From positions 1-10,478 of the forward strand of contig JANTFY010000059.1 in NCBI GenBank assembly GCA_024763185.1: a stretch of 10,478 nt of DNA, in the 5' to 3' direction. Within the stretch, counting starts at the first letter, position 1, and each line of letters opens with the position of its first letter. The position numbers were made by a program, and so were the translations under genes. The stretch comes from Gammaproteobacteria bacterium (lineage in GTDB: Bacteria > Pseudomonadota > Gammaproteobacteria > GCA-001735895). This document shows positions 1 to 7,264 of this stretch, piece after piece. Below the pieces are notes generated by a model, which was not told where the DNA came from, made no database searches, and was given only the letters and a program-made list of their open reading frames with translations.

Positions 1-1559
1 ATGACGATCATGCGATTGCTTTCCAGTTCCAGTGTGTCATCCACCACCTGTGGTTCGCTATTGACATGCACGTAACCCAGATCCACCTGACCGGAATCCA
101 GACAGCCATAACTGTTGACGGGAGATAAGGCTAAAGTGTTATCACAATGATCCTGCTGGTCCTTTTTCTGATCGTTGTCCTCGTCCTCCGGCAGCGGTAG
201 TTCATCTTCCGCTCGGGCCTGGATGCGTGCCACCGTCAGGTCGTTATCACTCAGGGTGGCCTCCAGGTTTAACGCTTCGAATAGAAATCCCAGTCCCTCA
301 TAAACACGGTAACGCGCGGCCAATGCATCATAATAGGCTTCTGTGTATTGATTCTGCGCGCTATTCAGCTCGTTTTCCGCATCCAGCAAATCGATCAGGT
401 CTCTCTGCCCGATAAAAAATTCCTCGCGGTAGGAAACGACTGTTTCCCGCGCTTTTACTATGTGTTGATCAAGAAACTCCAGTTGTCGGCTCAAGGACTC
501 ATCCGCCACCCAGGCCAGCCTCAGGGTATTGATTATCTGTCGTCTGACGCGCGCGGCAAATTCTTTTTGCTCGTGCACTGCACTGATACGTTTTTGCTGA
601 TTGGCACGTTCGGCCCCTCCATCATAAAAGTTATAGGTCAGGTTTAATACCAGGCTGAGTTCCTCGGTATCGCCGCTAACGCCCCCGATATCATTGCCGA
701 ATTCCGATGCCAGCCGTAAGTCGACATTCGGGTAACGACTGCTCAGCGAACGTTTGTAGTCGGATTGTGACGCATTGATATTATTCAGCGCCACTTTCAT
801 GGCCGGATGATTCTGCAACGCCTGGTCTATCAGCGTGTTTAAATCTTCGGCTGGAAATTTGGGCAGGGTCGGTTCGATCAAATGCTGGGGGTTGACGTAA
901 CGACCGAGAATCTGGTGCAACAGGGTGGATGAATCCTGCAAATTATTCTGCTGCGCAATCAGGCTGGCATGGGCCCGCGCCACCCGGCCCTCTGTTTGTT
1001 GTAACTGCGAACGCCTGCCAACGCCGGAATTATTGCGTTCGCGGATCTGTGACAGAATGCCTTCGTGTGAATTGACATTTTCCGTGGCAAGCTGATACAA
1101 ACGACGCTGTTTCAACACCTCGAGAAAGGCCTGGATGGCATCCAGCGCTATATTATCCACTGAATCATAGATATCGAATAAAGCCGCACTGGCACGTGAT
1201 TTGGTTTGCTCAATCTGATGGGTGGTGTCGTAACCGTTAAACAGGTTCTGGGTGACGGATAATTCAACCCGGGTACTGTCATAGTCCACCGAGTTATTGC
1301 CCGTTGACGGAGAGGTTGTGTCATACAGCCCGGTAGATGCCTGCAGATCAACACTCGGTTTCCAGCCACTTTCGGCTATCGACTCGTCAGCCATGACCTG
1401 ACGGTACACATGAACCTTTTCCTTGACCTGCGGATGGGCACTGATTGAATCCGTCACCATGTCAGAAATATCCAGCGCTGATGCGGGATTAACAACGCTG
1501 TAAAACAACAGGCTAAAAAAGGATGACTTCAAAAAGCCATTTTGCAAAGTGTTGGTCAT
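1..1559 (-). CDS. TolC-family outer-membrane channel of type I secretion (LapE/AggA-like), C-terminus cut by window edge
   Basis: Reading the minus strand from the ATG at 1559 gives an open frame of 519 codons that is still open at base 1. Residues 1-28 form a signal peptide ending in PASA. Residues 30-430 look like an outer-membrane efflux protein with two repeats: the first contains VTQNLFNGYD (about 102-111), and the second contains LTYNFYDGGAERAN (about 307-320) and GQRDLIDLLDAENEL (about 384-398). The second set is typical of the type I secretion TolC family, including LapE/AggA proteins that export large adhesins. Such trimers form a beta-barrel plus periplasmic tunnel. After residue 430 comes an unusual tail: an acidic linker (about 452-470), a TSP3-like DHCDNTLALSPVNSYGC (470-486), then EPQVVDDTLELESN (502-515). 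No in-frame ATG, GTG or TTG lies between this start and the upstream stop at 1646-1644. No clear Shine-Dalgarno precedes it. The family call is firm; the exported substrate is unknown. Confidence 0.9.
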   Translation of the reverse strand, partial: MTNTLQNGFLKSSFFSLLFYSVVNPASALDISDMVTDSISAHPQVKEKVHVYRQVMADESIAESGWKPSVDLQASTGLYDTTSPSTGNNSVDYDSTRVELSVTQNLFNGYDTTHQIEQTKSRASAALFDIYDSVDNIALDAIQAFLEVLKQRRLYQLATENVNSHEGILSQIRERNNSGVGRRSQLQQTEGRVARAHASLIAQQNNLQDSSTLLHQILGRYVNPQHLIEPTLPKFPAEDLNTLIDQALQNHPAMKVALNNINASQSDYKRSLSSRYPNVDLRLASEFGNDIGGVSGDTEELSLVLNLTYNFYDGGAERANQQKRISAVHEQKEFAARVRRQIINTLRLAWVADESLSRQLEFLDQHIVKARETVVSYREEFFIGQRDLIDLLDAENELNSAQNQYTEAYYDALAARYRVYEGLGFLFEALNLEATLSDNDLTVARIQARAEDELPLPEDEDNDQKKDQQDHCDNTLALSPVNSYGCLDSGQVDLGYVHVNSEPQVVDDTLELESNRMIV

Positions 1560-1669
1560 AAATGTATTCGCTGATTCGTTACTTTTTTTATCAGTTTTTT
1601 CTTGTTGGCTAATATAGGCATTCTTATTGTTCAGAATGAGATTTCACTAACACTTCCTGAAATCCCCGT

Positions 1670-1699
1670 TTAACGCGCTGACAATTTAAACCATATAAT
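1670..1699 (+). promoter_or_regulatory. Candidate sigma70 promoter for the adaptor/ABC operon
   Basis: TTAACG at 1670-1675 matches the -35 consensus at 4 of 6 bases. It is followed after 18 bp by a perfect TATAAT at 1694-1699. If it is used, transcription would start near 1706 and leave a leader of about 270 nt before the adaptor ATG at 1978. The match is by eye in AT-rich sequence, so a chance hit is possible. Confidence 0.35.
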
Positions 1700-1891
1700 C
1701 AACAAATTCCAGTAAACCCTTGATTTATTAGTCAATAATATTTTCAAAATCAAGTTGCTTATAGGGATATTGTCACTTTTTTGACTGCTTTTTCGTGAAT
1801 ACGTGAACCAGTTCCATAACCGGTTAATTTAAAACGAGAATCAGGGGCTGGCCTGATCTCTCCATGGATGGCAATTGATTTGCATCAGAGT

Positions 1892-1901
1892 AGTGATCAC
1901 T
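1892..1901. promoter_or_regulatory. Perfect 10-bp palindrome, possible operator
   Basis: AGTGATCACT is its own reverse complement. It lies 76 bp upstream of the adaptor start and downstream of the candidate promoter, where a dimeric repressor could block transcription. I do not recognise it as a known regulator's site, and a short palindrome can arise by chance. Confidence 0.2.
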
Positions 1902-1963
1902 TTTGAAGCCCGAACCCATAACGGGATGATAAAAGCTACATGGCTCTGATAGAATCAGCCGAC

Positions 1964-1970
1964 AGGAGGA
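1964..1970 (+). promoter_or_regulatory. Strong ribosome binding site of the adaptor gene
   Basis: AGGAGGA lies 7 nt before the ATG at 1978. It fixes the start of the 381-residue adaptor and is by far the best Shine-Dalgarno sequence in the window. Confidence 0.85.
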
Positions 1971-1977
1971 TTCGACT

Positions 1978-3123
1978 ATGGGTAAATGGCGTTTATTTTT
2001 GATACTGATTATCACGGCAGTGGTAATTTCAGTACTGCTATTCTGGTTACAGCGCAACAAACCTATTGCAGTAACCCTGCAACAGGTCAGCAGCGGAAAA
2101 ATTCAGCGCACGGTCACCAATACCCGTGCCGGCACCCTGAATGCCTGCCGAAGAGCAAAATTATCGCCTTCCCTGGGCGGGCAGATTGCACGTTTACCGG
2201 TAAGCGAAGGTGAAGTGGTTAAACAGGGTCAGATTCTGTTTGAAATATGGAATGATGACCTGCTCGCGCAGAGAGATCTGGCCCAGTCCGAAATTCTCGC
2301 CAGTGAAGCGCTCAAGTTACAAGCCTGTATTCAAGCAGAGCTGGCGCAACAGGAAGCCAAGCGTGTCGGCAAACTGCTGGAACGCGGACTGACCTCCGAT
2401 GAAAGTGCAGATAAAGCCATCTCCCTGTCACATTCCAGTACGGCCGCCTGTGATGCCGCCACGGCGAATATCGATATCAGCAAGGGCAAGCTGAAGGTCG
2501 CACAGGCAGCGCTCGAACGCACGCGGCTGCGCGCCCCGTTCGACGGCACCATTGCCGAGGTCAATGGCGAGCTCGGAGAATATGTGACGCCTTCCCCGGT
2601 GGGTATTCAAACACCACCTGCTATCGACCTCATCGACAACAGTTGCCTGTATGTGAGTGCGCCCATTGATGAAGTGGATGCGCCACAGATTCGAGCCGGC
2701 ATGACCGCACGCATATCGCTGGATGCCTTTCAAAAACAGTTTTTTGAAGGCCGAGTGCGCAGGGTTGCCCCCTATGTGCTGGACAAGGAAAAGCAGGCCC
2801 GCACCGTGGATATTGAGGTCGATTTCCTGTCCGATAAGGACAACAGTAATATGTTGCCTGGCTATACCGCCGATGTGGAAGTCATCATCGATGAACACCA
2901 GAACAGCCTGCGCATTCCCACTGAAGCCCTGCTGGAGGGCAATCGGGTATACCTCTATGACAGCGACTTTGACACCATCAGTACGACCGACGTCGTAACC
3001 GGCCTGAGTAACTGGCAATACACGGAAATCCTTGAGGGCCTGCAACAGGGACAACAGATAGTGACCTCGATCGATGCCGAGGGGCTGGCCGATGGCGTCG
3101 CTGTAAAGATTAAACCTGAATGA
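1978..3123 (+). CDS. Periplasmic adaptor (membrane fusion) protein, HlyD/MacA type
   Basis: This 381-residue protein links an inner-membrane ABC exporter to an outer-membrane channel. Residues 5-24 are an N-terminal membrane anchor without a lipobox. The first half of the lipoyl domain is at about 62-92 (GGQIARLPVSEGEVVKQGQ), a helical hairpin at about 95-181, and the second lipoyl half at about 183-204 (LRAPFDGTIAEV). A beta-barrel follows at about 224-310 and a membrane-proximal domain to the end. At the hairpin tip, R129, L133 and S140 fit the RxxxLxxxxxxS motif that adaptors of the AcrA/MacA family use to dock to TolC. Four cysteines (57, 117, 158, 223) are unusual for a periplasmic adaptor; 117 and 158 sit at similar distances from the hairpin tip. 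The stop overlaps the next start (ATGA at 3120-3123), so translation is probably coupled to the ATPase. The substrate cannot be read from the sequence. Confidence 0.92.
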   Translation: MGKWRLFLILIITAVVISVLLFWLQRNKPIAVTLQQVSSGKIQRTVTNTRAGTLNACRRAKLSPSLGGQIARLPVSEGEVVKQGQILFEIWNDDLLAQRDLAQSEILASEALKLQACIQAELAQQEAKRVGKLLERGLTSDESADKAISLSHSSTAACDAATANIDISKGKLKVAQAALERTRLRAPFDGTIAEVNGELGEYVTPSPVGIQTPPAIDLIDNSCLYVSAPIDEVDAPQIRAGMTARISLDAFQKQFFEGRVRRVAPYVLDKEKQARTVDIEVDFLSDKDNSNMLPGYTADVEVIIDEHQNSLRIPTEALLEGNRVYLYDSDFDTISTTDVVTGLSNWQYTEILEGLQQGQQIVTSIDAEGLADGVAVKIKPE

Positions 3124-3797
3124 TCAAACTCGAACATATACATCGTGATTTCCAGGTGGGGGATCAGACCGTGCATGCGCTGGATGATATCAACCTTGAA
3201 ATTACCCAGGGCGAATACCTGTCGGTGATGGGTCCCTCGGGCTCCGGTAAGTCCACCCTGCTAAACCTGATCGGCATGCTCGATCATGCGACTTCCGGCA
3301 GCTACTCCCTGGCTGATCAGAATATCACCGAGATGGACGAACAGCAGGAAGCCCAGATCCGCAATAAATATATTGGTTTTGTATTCCAGGCCTTTCATCT
3401 GATTCCGCGCCTCAGTGCCGCCGAGAACATCGAGCTGCCTCTGGTGCTGGCCGGTATCGCCCCCTCTGTACGTCAACCCAAAGTTGAACAGGCATTACAG
3501 GCCATGAACCTGGTAGATCGTGCTCATCACAAGCCGGACCAGTTGTCCGGCGGTCAACGTCAGCGTGTGGCCATTGCACGTGCCACCATTACCGAGCCCT
3601 CGGTACTACTGGCAGATGAACCCACCGGCAACCTGGATCAAAAATCCGGTGAGGATGTCATCGACACCCTGGAATCCTTAAATAAAAAAGGTATCACCCT
3701 GATCATCGTGACCCATGACCACCACTTGGGAAAACGCTCGGCACGCGCCATCAAGATGCTCGATGGACGTATTGAATCGGACCAAGCAAACGGCTAG
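3120..3797 (+). CDS. ABC transporter ATP-binding protein, MacB/LolD type
   Basis: This 225-residue stand-alone nucleotide-binding subunit would power the permease pair downstream from the cytoplasmic side. All catalytic motifs are present: Walker A GPSGSGKST (38-46), Q-loop Gln90 in FVFQAF, signature LSGGQRQR (142-149), Walker B VLLADE (162-167) with catalytic Glu167, D-loop NLD (171-173) and switch His199 in VTHD. Length and the DEPTGNLD stretch match the LolD/FtsE/MacB-N family. In E. coli MacB the ATPase is fused to its permease; here the two are separate genes. The start overlaps the adaptor stop and the gene ends 8 nt before the first permease. Nothing suggests loss of function. LolD-like lipoprotein release is a less likely role because an adaptor is co-encoded. 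Confidence 0.95.
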   Translation: MIKLEHIHRDFQVGDQTVHALDDINLEITQGEYLSVMGPSGSGKSTLLNLIGMLDHATSGSYSLADQNITEMDEQQEAQIRNKYIGFVFQAFHLIPRLSAAENIELPLVLAGIAPSVRQPKVEQALQAMNLVDRAHHKPDQLSGGQRQRVAIARATITEPSVLLADEPTGNLDQKSGEDVIDTLESLNKKGITLIIVTHDHHLGKRSARAIKMLDGRIESDQANG

Positions 3798-3805
3798 GAA
3801 ACCCG

Positions 3806-5014
3806 ATGATAACCTCCGACATACTTGGTTACAGCTGGTTATCTCTCAAGGGTTATAAGAGCCGAACCCTGCTGATGTTGCTGGCCATGAGCATCAGCGT
3901 GGCCTCGGTGCTGTTGCTGACCGCACTGGGAGAAGGCGCTAGGCGGTATGTCAACGGCGAGTTTGCCTCACTCGGTACCAACCTGGTCATTGTGCTGCCG
4001 GGTCGCAGTGAAACCGCGGGTATGGGCCTTAACACCATGATGGGCGTAACCCCGCGCGACCTGACCCTGGAGGATGCACGGGCTCTGCAACGGCACAGCG
4101 CGATAACCCGTATCGCACCCCTGAATGTCGGTGCGGCGGAGGCCTCCTGGCAAAGCCGTAAACGCGAAGTCACCATCATGGGTTCAACCCAAGAACTGCT
4201 CACACTGCGTCACTGGAAACTGGCCTCCGGTAGTTTTCTGCCCGACACCGAATGGGACCGGGCAACACCGGTTTGTGTCATCGGTAAAAAAATCCGTGAT
4301 GAAATCTTTGGCGCACATTCGGCTCTGGGCCAGTGGATAAGGCTCGGTCAAAATCGTTACCGGGTTATCGGCGTGATGGCTTCGGAAGGTCGCTCCATCG
4401 GCATCGATGTGCAGGAACTGGTGATTATCCCGGTCGCCTCTGCGCAAGCCTTGTTCAATACCCCTTCGTTATTTCGCATACTGATTGAAAGCAAAAGCCG
4501 TGAAGCCATGCAAAAGGTTATCGAGTTTACCGAAAACACCATCAAACAGCGGCATCACGGTGAACTGGATGTCACCGTCATTACCCAGGATGCGGTATTA
4601 AAAACCTTCGACAATATCCTCTCGGCGCTGACCTATGGCGTGGGTGGTATCGCTGCCATCAGCCTGGCGGTCGCCGGTATCCTGATTATGAACGTTATGC
4701 TGGTGGCTGTTTCACAGCGCACTGCCGAAATCGGATTGCTCAAGGCGCTCGGCGCTTCGCGCCAGAAAATTCTGGTTTTAATATTAACCGAGGCCATGCA
4801 GCTATCGCTGCTCGGCGTATTTTTCGGTTTCATTCTGGGCCTTGGAGGCAGTTGGGGCATACGCAGCGCCCTGCCCGAGTTACAGGCCTATCCACCGCTC
4901 TGGGCCATACTCGCTTCTTTTGGGGTGGCCATGTTGACCGGTTTATTGTTCAGCCTGCTACCGGCCACAAAGGCATCCAAGCTGGACCCTGTTCGCGCGT
5001 TACAGGGGCACTGA
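3806..5014 (+). CDS. ABC transporter permease, MacB/FtsX type (first of two)
   Basis: This 402-residue membrane subunit has the MacB layout: TM1 at about 21-41, a large periplasmic domain at about 45-268 (MacB_PCD type), then three helices at about 273-299, 323-347 and 364-386. QRTAEIGLLKALGAS (304-318) after TM2 is the conserved FtsX-domain segment that contacts the ATPase. The C-terminus ends in the family's KLDPVRAL motif. The AGGAA at 3796-3800, which overlaps the ATPase stop codon, lies 5 nt before the ATG and supports this start. MacB-type pumps do not pass substrate through their membrane helices; they transmit ATP-driven movement to the periplasm (mechanotransmission). The gene is a clear paralogue of the next one and ends 1 nt before it, so the two products probably form a heterodimer. 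The substrate is unknown. Confidence 0.92.
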   Translation: MITSDILGYSWLSLKGYKSRTLLMLLAMSISVASVLLLTALGEGARRYVNGEFASLGTNLVIVLPGRSETAGMGLNTMMGVTPRDLTLEDARALQRHSAITRIAPLNVGAAEASWQSRKREVTIMGSTQELLTLRHWKLASGSFLPDTEWDRATPVCVIGKKIRDEIFGAHSALGQWIRLGQNRYRVIGVMASEGRSIGIDVQELVIIPVASAQALFNTPSLFRILIESKSREAMQKVIEFTENTIKQRHHGELDVTVITQDAVLKTFDNILSALTYGVGGIAAISLAVAGILIMNVMLVAVSQRTAEIGLLKALGASRQKILVLILTEAMQLSLLGVFFGFILGLGGSWGIRSALPELQAYPPLWAILASFGVAMLTGLLFSLLPATKASKLDPVRALQGH

Positions 5015-5015
5015 C

Positions 5016-6215
5016 ATGCTCACCCGTGATTTTCTGCACCTGACCGGCAGTTCTTTGTTGACCCACAAATTACGCAGTTTTTTAACCATGCTGGGTATCT
5101 CGGTGGGCATAACTGCGGTGGTAATGCTGACCTCGATCGGCGAAGGCATCCATAAATACATTCTCTCGGAATTTACCCAGTTCGGCACCACCCTTGTCGC
5201 TATCAACCCGGGCAAAACCGACACCATGGGCATGTCGATGGGGGTGTTTGGCAGCGAACGGCCTTTATCCATCGAAGATGCCGAAGCGTTAAAAAAGCTA
5301 CCGTTTGCAAAATCCGTGGTGGGCATGATCCAGGGCAATGCGGAGGTTGAAGGCAACCGACGCAGCCGGCGAACCACGGTTTATGGTACCGGATCTGATT
5401 TTCCCACCGCCTTTAAAATGCCAGTGCTTATGGGTCATTTTCTACCACAGGAAAACCCGCTTGCGCCACGCGCGCTTGCTGTACTCGGCAGCAAGGTCAA
5501 GCAGGAACTGTACGGTGATGAAAATCCAGTTGGCCAACGCATTCGTATTGGTGGCGATCGTTACCGGATCGTCGGGGTGATGGCATCCAAGGGCCAGGTG
5601 CTGGGATTTGACCTGGACGACACGGTCTATATTCCACTGGCACGGGGACTGGAAATGTTTAACCGCGAAGGCCTGGTGGAAATCGATGTGCTGTACCACG
5701 AAGGGGTCGATGAAGACAAGGTCGTGGCCGGCATCAAACGATTGTTGATAGCACGGCATGGGCGGGAGGATTTCACCATTACCACGCAACAACAGATGCT
5801 CGATGTCATGGGCAACATCCTCGATATTATCACCTTCGCGGTCGCCGCTATCGGTGCTATTTCATTACTGGTGGGAGGTATCGGCATTATCACCATCATG
5901 ACCATCAGCGTGGCAGAACGCACGGCCGAGATCGGCTTACTTCGTGCCCTGGGCGCGCGCAATGCACAGATCCTGGTGCTGTTTCTGGGTGAAGCCGTGG
6001 TGTTATCGGCCGTGGGAGGTATCGTGGGCCTGGTAGCAGGTATCGGACTCGGCCAGTTATTGAGTATAGCCATACCGGCGTTACCGGTACATACCCCGTG
6101 GACCTATGTCGTACTGGCGGAAATATCAGCCATCGTCATAGGGCTGGCGGCAGGGGTGATCCCAGCACAACGTGCGGCAAGGCTGGATCCTGTCGAAGCC
6201 CTGCGCGATGAATAA
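5016..6215 (+). CDS. ABC transporter permease, MacB/FtsX type (second of two)
   Basis: This 399-residue paralogue of the preceding permease has the same architecture: TM1 at about 21-41, a periplasmic MacB_PCD-like domain at about 45-265, and helices at about 268-297, 318-345 and 362-385. Shared landmarks include IGEGIHKYI after TM1 (LGEGARRYV in the partner), DRYRIVGVMAS (181-191; NRYRVIGVMAS in the partner), ERTAEIGLLRALGA (301-314) and the terminal RLDPVEAL. AGGGG at 5004-5008, inside the end of the previous gene, lies 7 nt before the ATG. It is the last gene of the operon: the next gene follows after 188 nt. It is expected to pair with the first permease over two copies of the ATPase. Homodimers of each cannot be excluded from sequence. 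Confidence 0.92.
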   Translation: MLTRDFLHLTGSSLLTHKLRSFLTMLGISVGITAVVMLTSIGEGIHKYILSEFTQFGTTLVAINPGKTDTMGMSMGVFGSERPLSIEDAEALKKLPFAKSVVGMIQGNAEVEGNRRSRRTTVYGTGSDFPTAFKMPVLMGHFLPQENPLAPRALAVLGSKVKQELYGDENPVGQRIRIGGDRYRIVGVMASKGQVLGFDLDDTVYIPLARGLEMFNREGLVEIDVLYHEGVDEDKVVAGIKRLLIARHGREDFTITTQQQMLDVMGNILDIITFAVAAIGAISLLVGGIGIITIMTISVAERTAEIGLLRALGARNAQILVLFLGEAVVLSAVGGIVGLVAGIGLGQLLSIAIPALPVHTPWTYVVLAEISAIVIGLAAGVIPAQRAARLDPVEALRDE

Positions 6216-6265
6216 ACAGGCCCACTATCTGAAATGCCAGGATGTTTAGTGAATTCTTTTCAAGT

Positions 6266-6319
6266 ATGGGGATAAACATCACGGTGGTTTTTAATTTTTT
6301 CAGCGATTTATTACCCCAT
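6266..6319. repeat. Imperfect inverted repeat upstream of the TRAP operon
   Basis: ATGGGGATAAA at 6266-6276 can pair with TTTATTACCCCAT at 6307-6319, giving 11 bp with a 2-nt bulge around a loop of about 30 nt. It lies between the end of the permease gene and the candidate promoter at 6347-6352. It could be a structure in read-through RNA or a two-site operator. No known element is recognised. Confidence 0.3.
6274..6300 (+). terminator. Possible weak Rho-independent terminator after the export operon
   Basis: A short imperfect stem, ATCA/TGGT around a CGG loop (6278-6288, one G-T pair), is followed by TTTTTAATTTTTT. The U-rich tail is good but the stem is only 4 bp, so termination here is doubtful. 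Confidence 0.2.
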
Positions 6320-6322
6320 GTT

Positions 6323-6352
6323 TTATTATACTGTCACAAAAGCATCTATAAT
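6323..6352 (+). promoter_or_regulatory. Candidate sigma70 promoter of the TRAP operon
   Basis: A perfect TATAAT lies at 6347-6352, 51 nt before the lipoprotein ATG. The -35 region is poor: TTATTA at 6323-6328 matches only 3 of 6 bases at 18 bp spacing. A weak -35 may mean that an activator is needed. Confidence 0.4.
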
Positions 6353-6403
6353 CCCTTTCAAATTCAAGCACCTTAATACTCTTTAGATCCCAAAACCCCA
6401 TCC

Positions 6404-7252
6404 ATGCTGCGAATCTCTTTACTACTGGTTTTTCTGCTCAACCTGAACGGTTGTGCCAGCATGATCAATTCGGCGACACAGAAAATGACGGGTAATCTGT
6501 CCCAGGCGATGCTCAACCAGAATGACCTGGAAACCGTTAAAGCCGGTGCCCCGGCCTACCTGATCATGATCGACAGCCTGATTGAAGGTGATCCTGATAA
6601 CGTGGACATGCTGATTGCCGGATCAAAGCTGTATGCCTCTTACACATCGGCCTTTGTTGATGATGAACAGCGTGCTCAACGCCTGGCGGATAAATCATTA
6701 AGTTATGCAAGACAGGCGCTGTGCCTTGATCTTCACGAACTGTGTAACAACCTGGATGCCAGGCAGGAACAGTTTGAGTCGCTGGTAACGCAGGTTCAGG
6801 AAACCGATCAAGCGGTGCTGTATGCTTTCGCCAGTGCCTGGGCCAGCTGGATACAGGTGAACAGCGCTGACTGGAATGCCATTGCTCAAATACCGAAGCT
6901 GAATGCCCTGTTTACACATTCCATCCGTTTGAACGAAGCCTATGATAACGGTGGGGCGCACTTATACCTAGGGGTATTGGCATCGCAAATTCCGCCCAGC
7001 CTTGGGGGAAAACCGGAACAGGGACGTTATCATTTTGAGCAGGCCGCCCATTTTTCGAACAACAAAAACCTGATGGTCAAGGTGTTATACGCCGAGTATT
7101 ATGCACGCCTGGTGTTTGACCAGGATTTGCATGACCGCCTGCTTAAAGAAGTTCTGTCGGCAAATGGAAACGAACCGGGGCTGACCCTGATTAATACCCT
7201 GGCAAAAAAACGTGGCCGTCAGTTGCTCGAAGAATCTGAAGAATTTTTTTAA
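6404..7252 (+). CDS. tatT: TRAP transporter TatT-component lipoprotein (TPR-like, TPAT system)
   Basis: This 282-residue lipoprotein has a hydrophobic leader and a lipobox LNGC with Cys17, which supports the start at 6404 despite the lack of a clear Shine-Dalgarno. The body is helical and TPR-like. Segments at about 47-83 (AGAPAYLIMIDSLI, LYASYTSAF) and about 180-214 (GGAHLYLGVLASQIPPSLGG, then GRYHFEQA) match the pattern I know for the TAtT family of TRAP T-components. The best-studied member is Treponema pallidum Tp0956, a lipoprotein trimer that binds its cognate solute-binding protein. The gene starts a four-gene operon with the binding protein 12 nt downstream, which is the expected context. 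Cys107 and Cys114 could form a disulfide. Its exact job is unresolved for the family; delivering or storing ligand for the binding protein is a reasonable inference. Confidence 0.88.
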   Translation: MLRISLLLVFLLNLNGCASMINSATQKMTGNLSQAMLNQNDLETVKAGAPAYLIMIDSLIEGDPDNVDMLIAGSKLYASYTSAFVDDEQRAQRLADKSLSYARQALCLDLHELCNNLDARQEQFESLVTQVQETDQAVLYAFASAWASWIQVNSADWNAIAQIPKLNALFTHSIRLNEAYDNGGAHLYLGVLASQIPPSLGGKPEQGRYHFEQAAHFSNNKNLMVKVLYAEYYARLVFDQDLHDRLLKEVLSANGNEPGLTLINTLAKKRGRQLLEESEEFF

Positions 7253-7264
7253 CCCCATTAAATC

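Larger units (their letters stand above)
1560..1977. other. Divergent intergenic region between the TolC-like gene and the export operon
   Basis: These 418 bases separate the two divergent start codons and hold no convincing gene. The part next to the TolC-like gene is strongly AT-rich, with T-tracts at 1583-1589 and 1595-1600 that read as A-tracts on that gene's coding strand. The part next to the adaptor gene is more mixed in composition. The only good plus-strand sigma70-like match is at 1670-1699. A perfect 10-bp palindrome lies at 1892-1901. I found no convincing minus-strand promoter for the TolC-like gene, although one must lie here or overlap this region if the gene is transcribed alone. 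Confidence 0.6.

Noticed and set aside
348..647. 99-codon plus-strand frame at the left end
   Set aside because: It is antisense to the TolC-like frame, which runs without a stop from 1559 to the edge and carries clear family motifs.
1678..1699. CTGACA followed by TATAAT as a promoter
   Set aside because: The spacing is only 10 bp, too short for sigma70; TTAACG at 1670 with 18 bp spacing is preferred.
1946..1958. Hairpin CTGAT-AGA-ATCAG near the adaptor ribosome site
   Set aside because: Only 5 bp with a 3-nt loop and no extension of the stem; too weak to claim as a regulator or thermosensor.
2428..3054. 208-codon open frame on the minus strand inside the adaptor gene
   Set aside because: It lies wholly antisense to a convincing adaptor gene with a strong ribosome site, and its translation shows no recognisable motifs.
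5627..6073. 148-codon minus-strand frame within the second permease
   Set aside because: Shadow of the FtsX-type helices; Pro-, Thr- and Ser-rich translation without a plausible start context.
3120..6215. LolCDE lipoprotein-release system
   Set aside because: The ATPase resembles LolD and there are two permeases, but gene order is ATPase-permease-permease with a co-encoded periplasmic adaptor, which fits a MacAB-like exporter better.
6404..7252. Twin-arginine translocation component, suggested by the name TatT
   Set aside because: The name is a coincidence: this is a TPR-like lipoprotein of the TRAP T-component type, without features of TatA, TatB or TatC.
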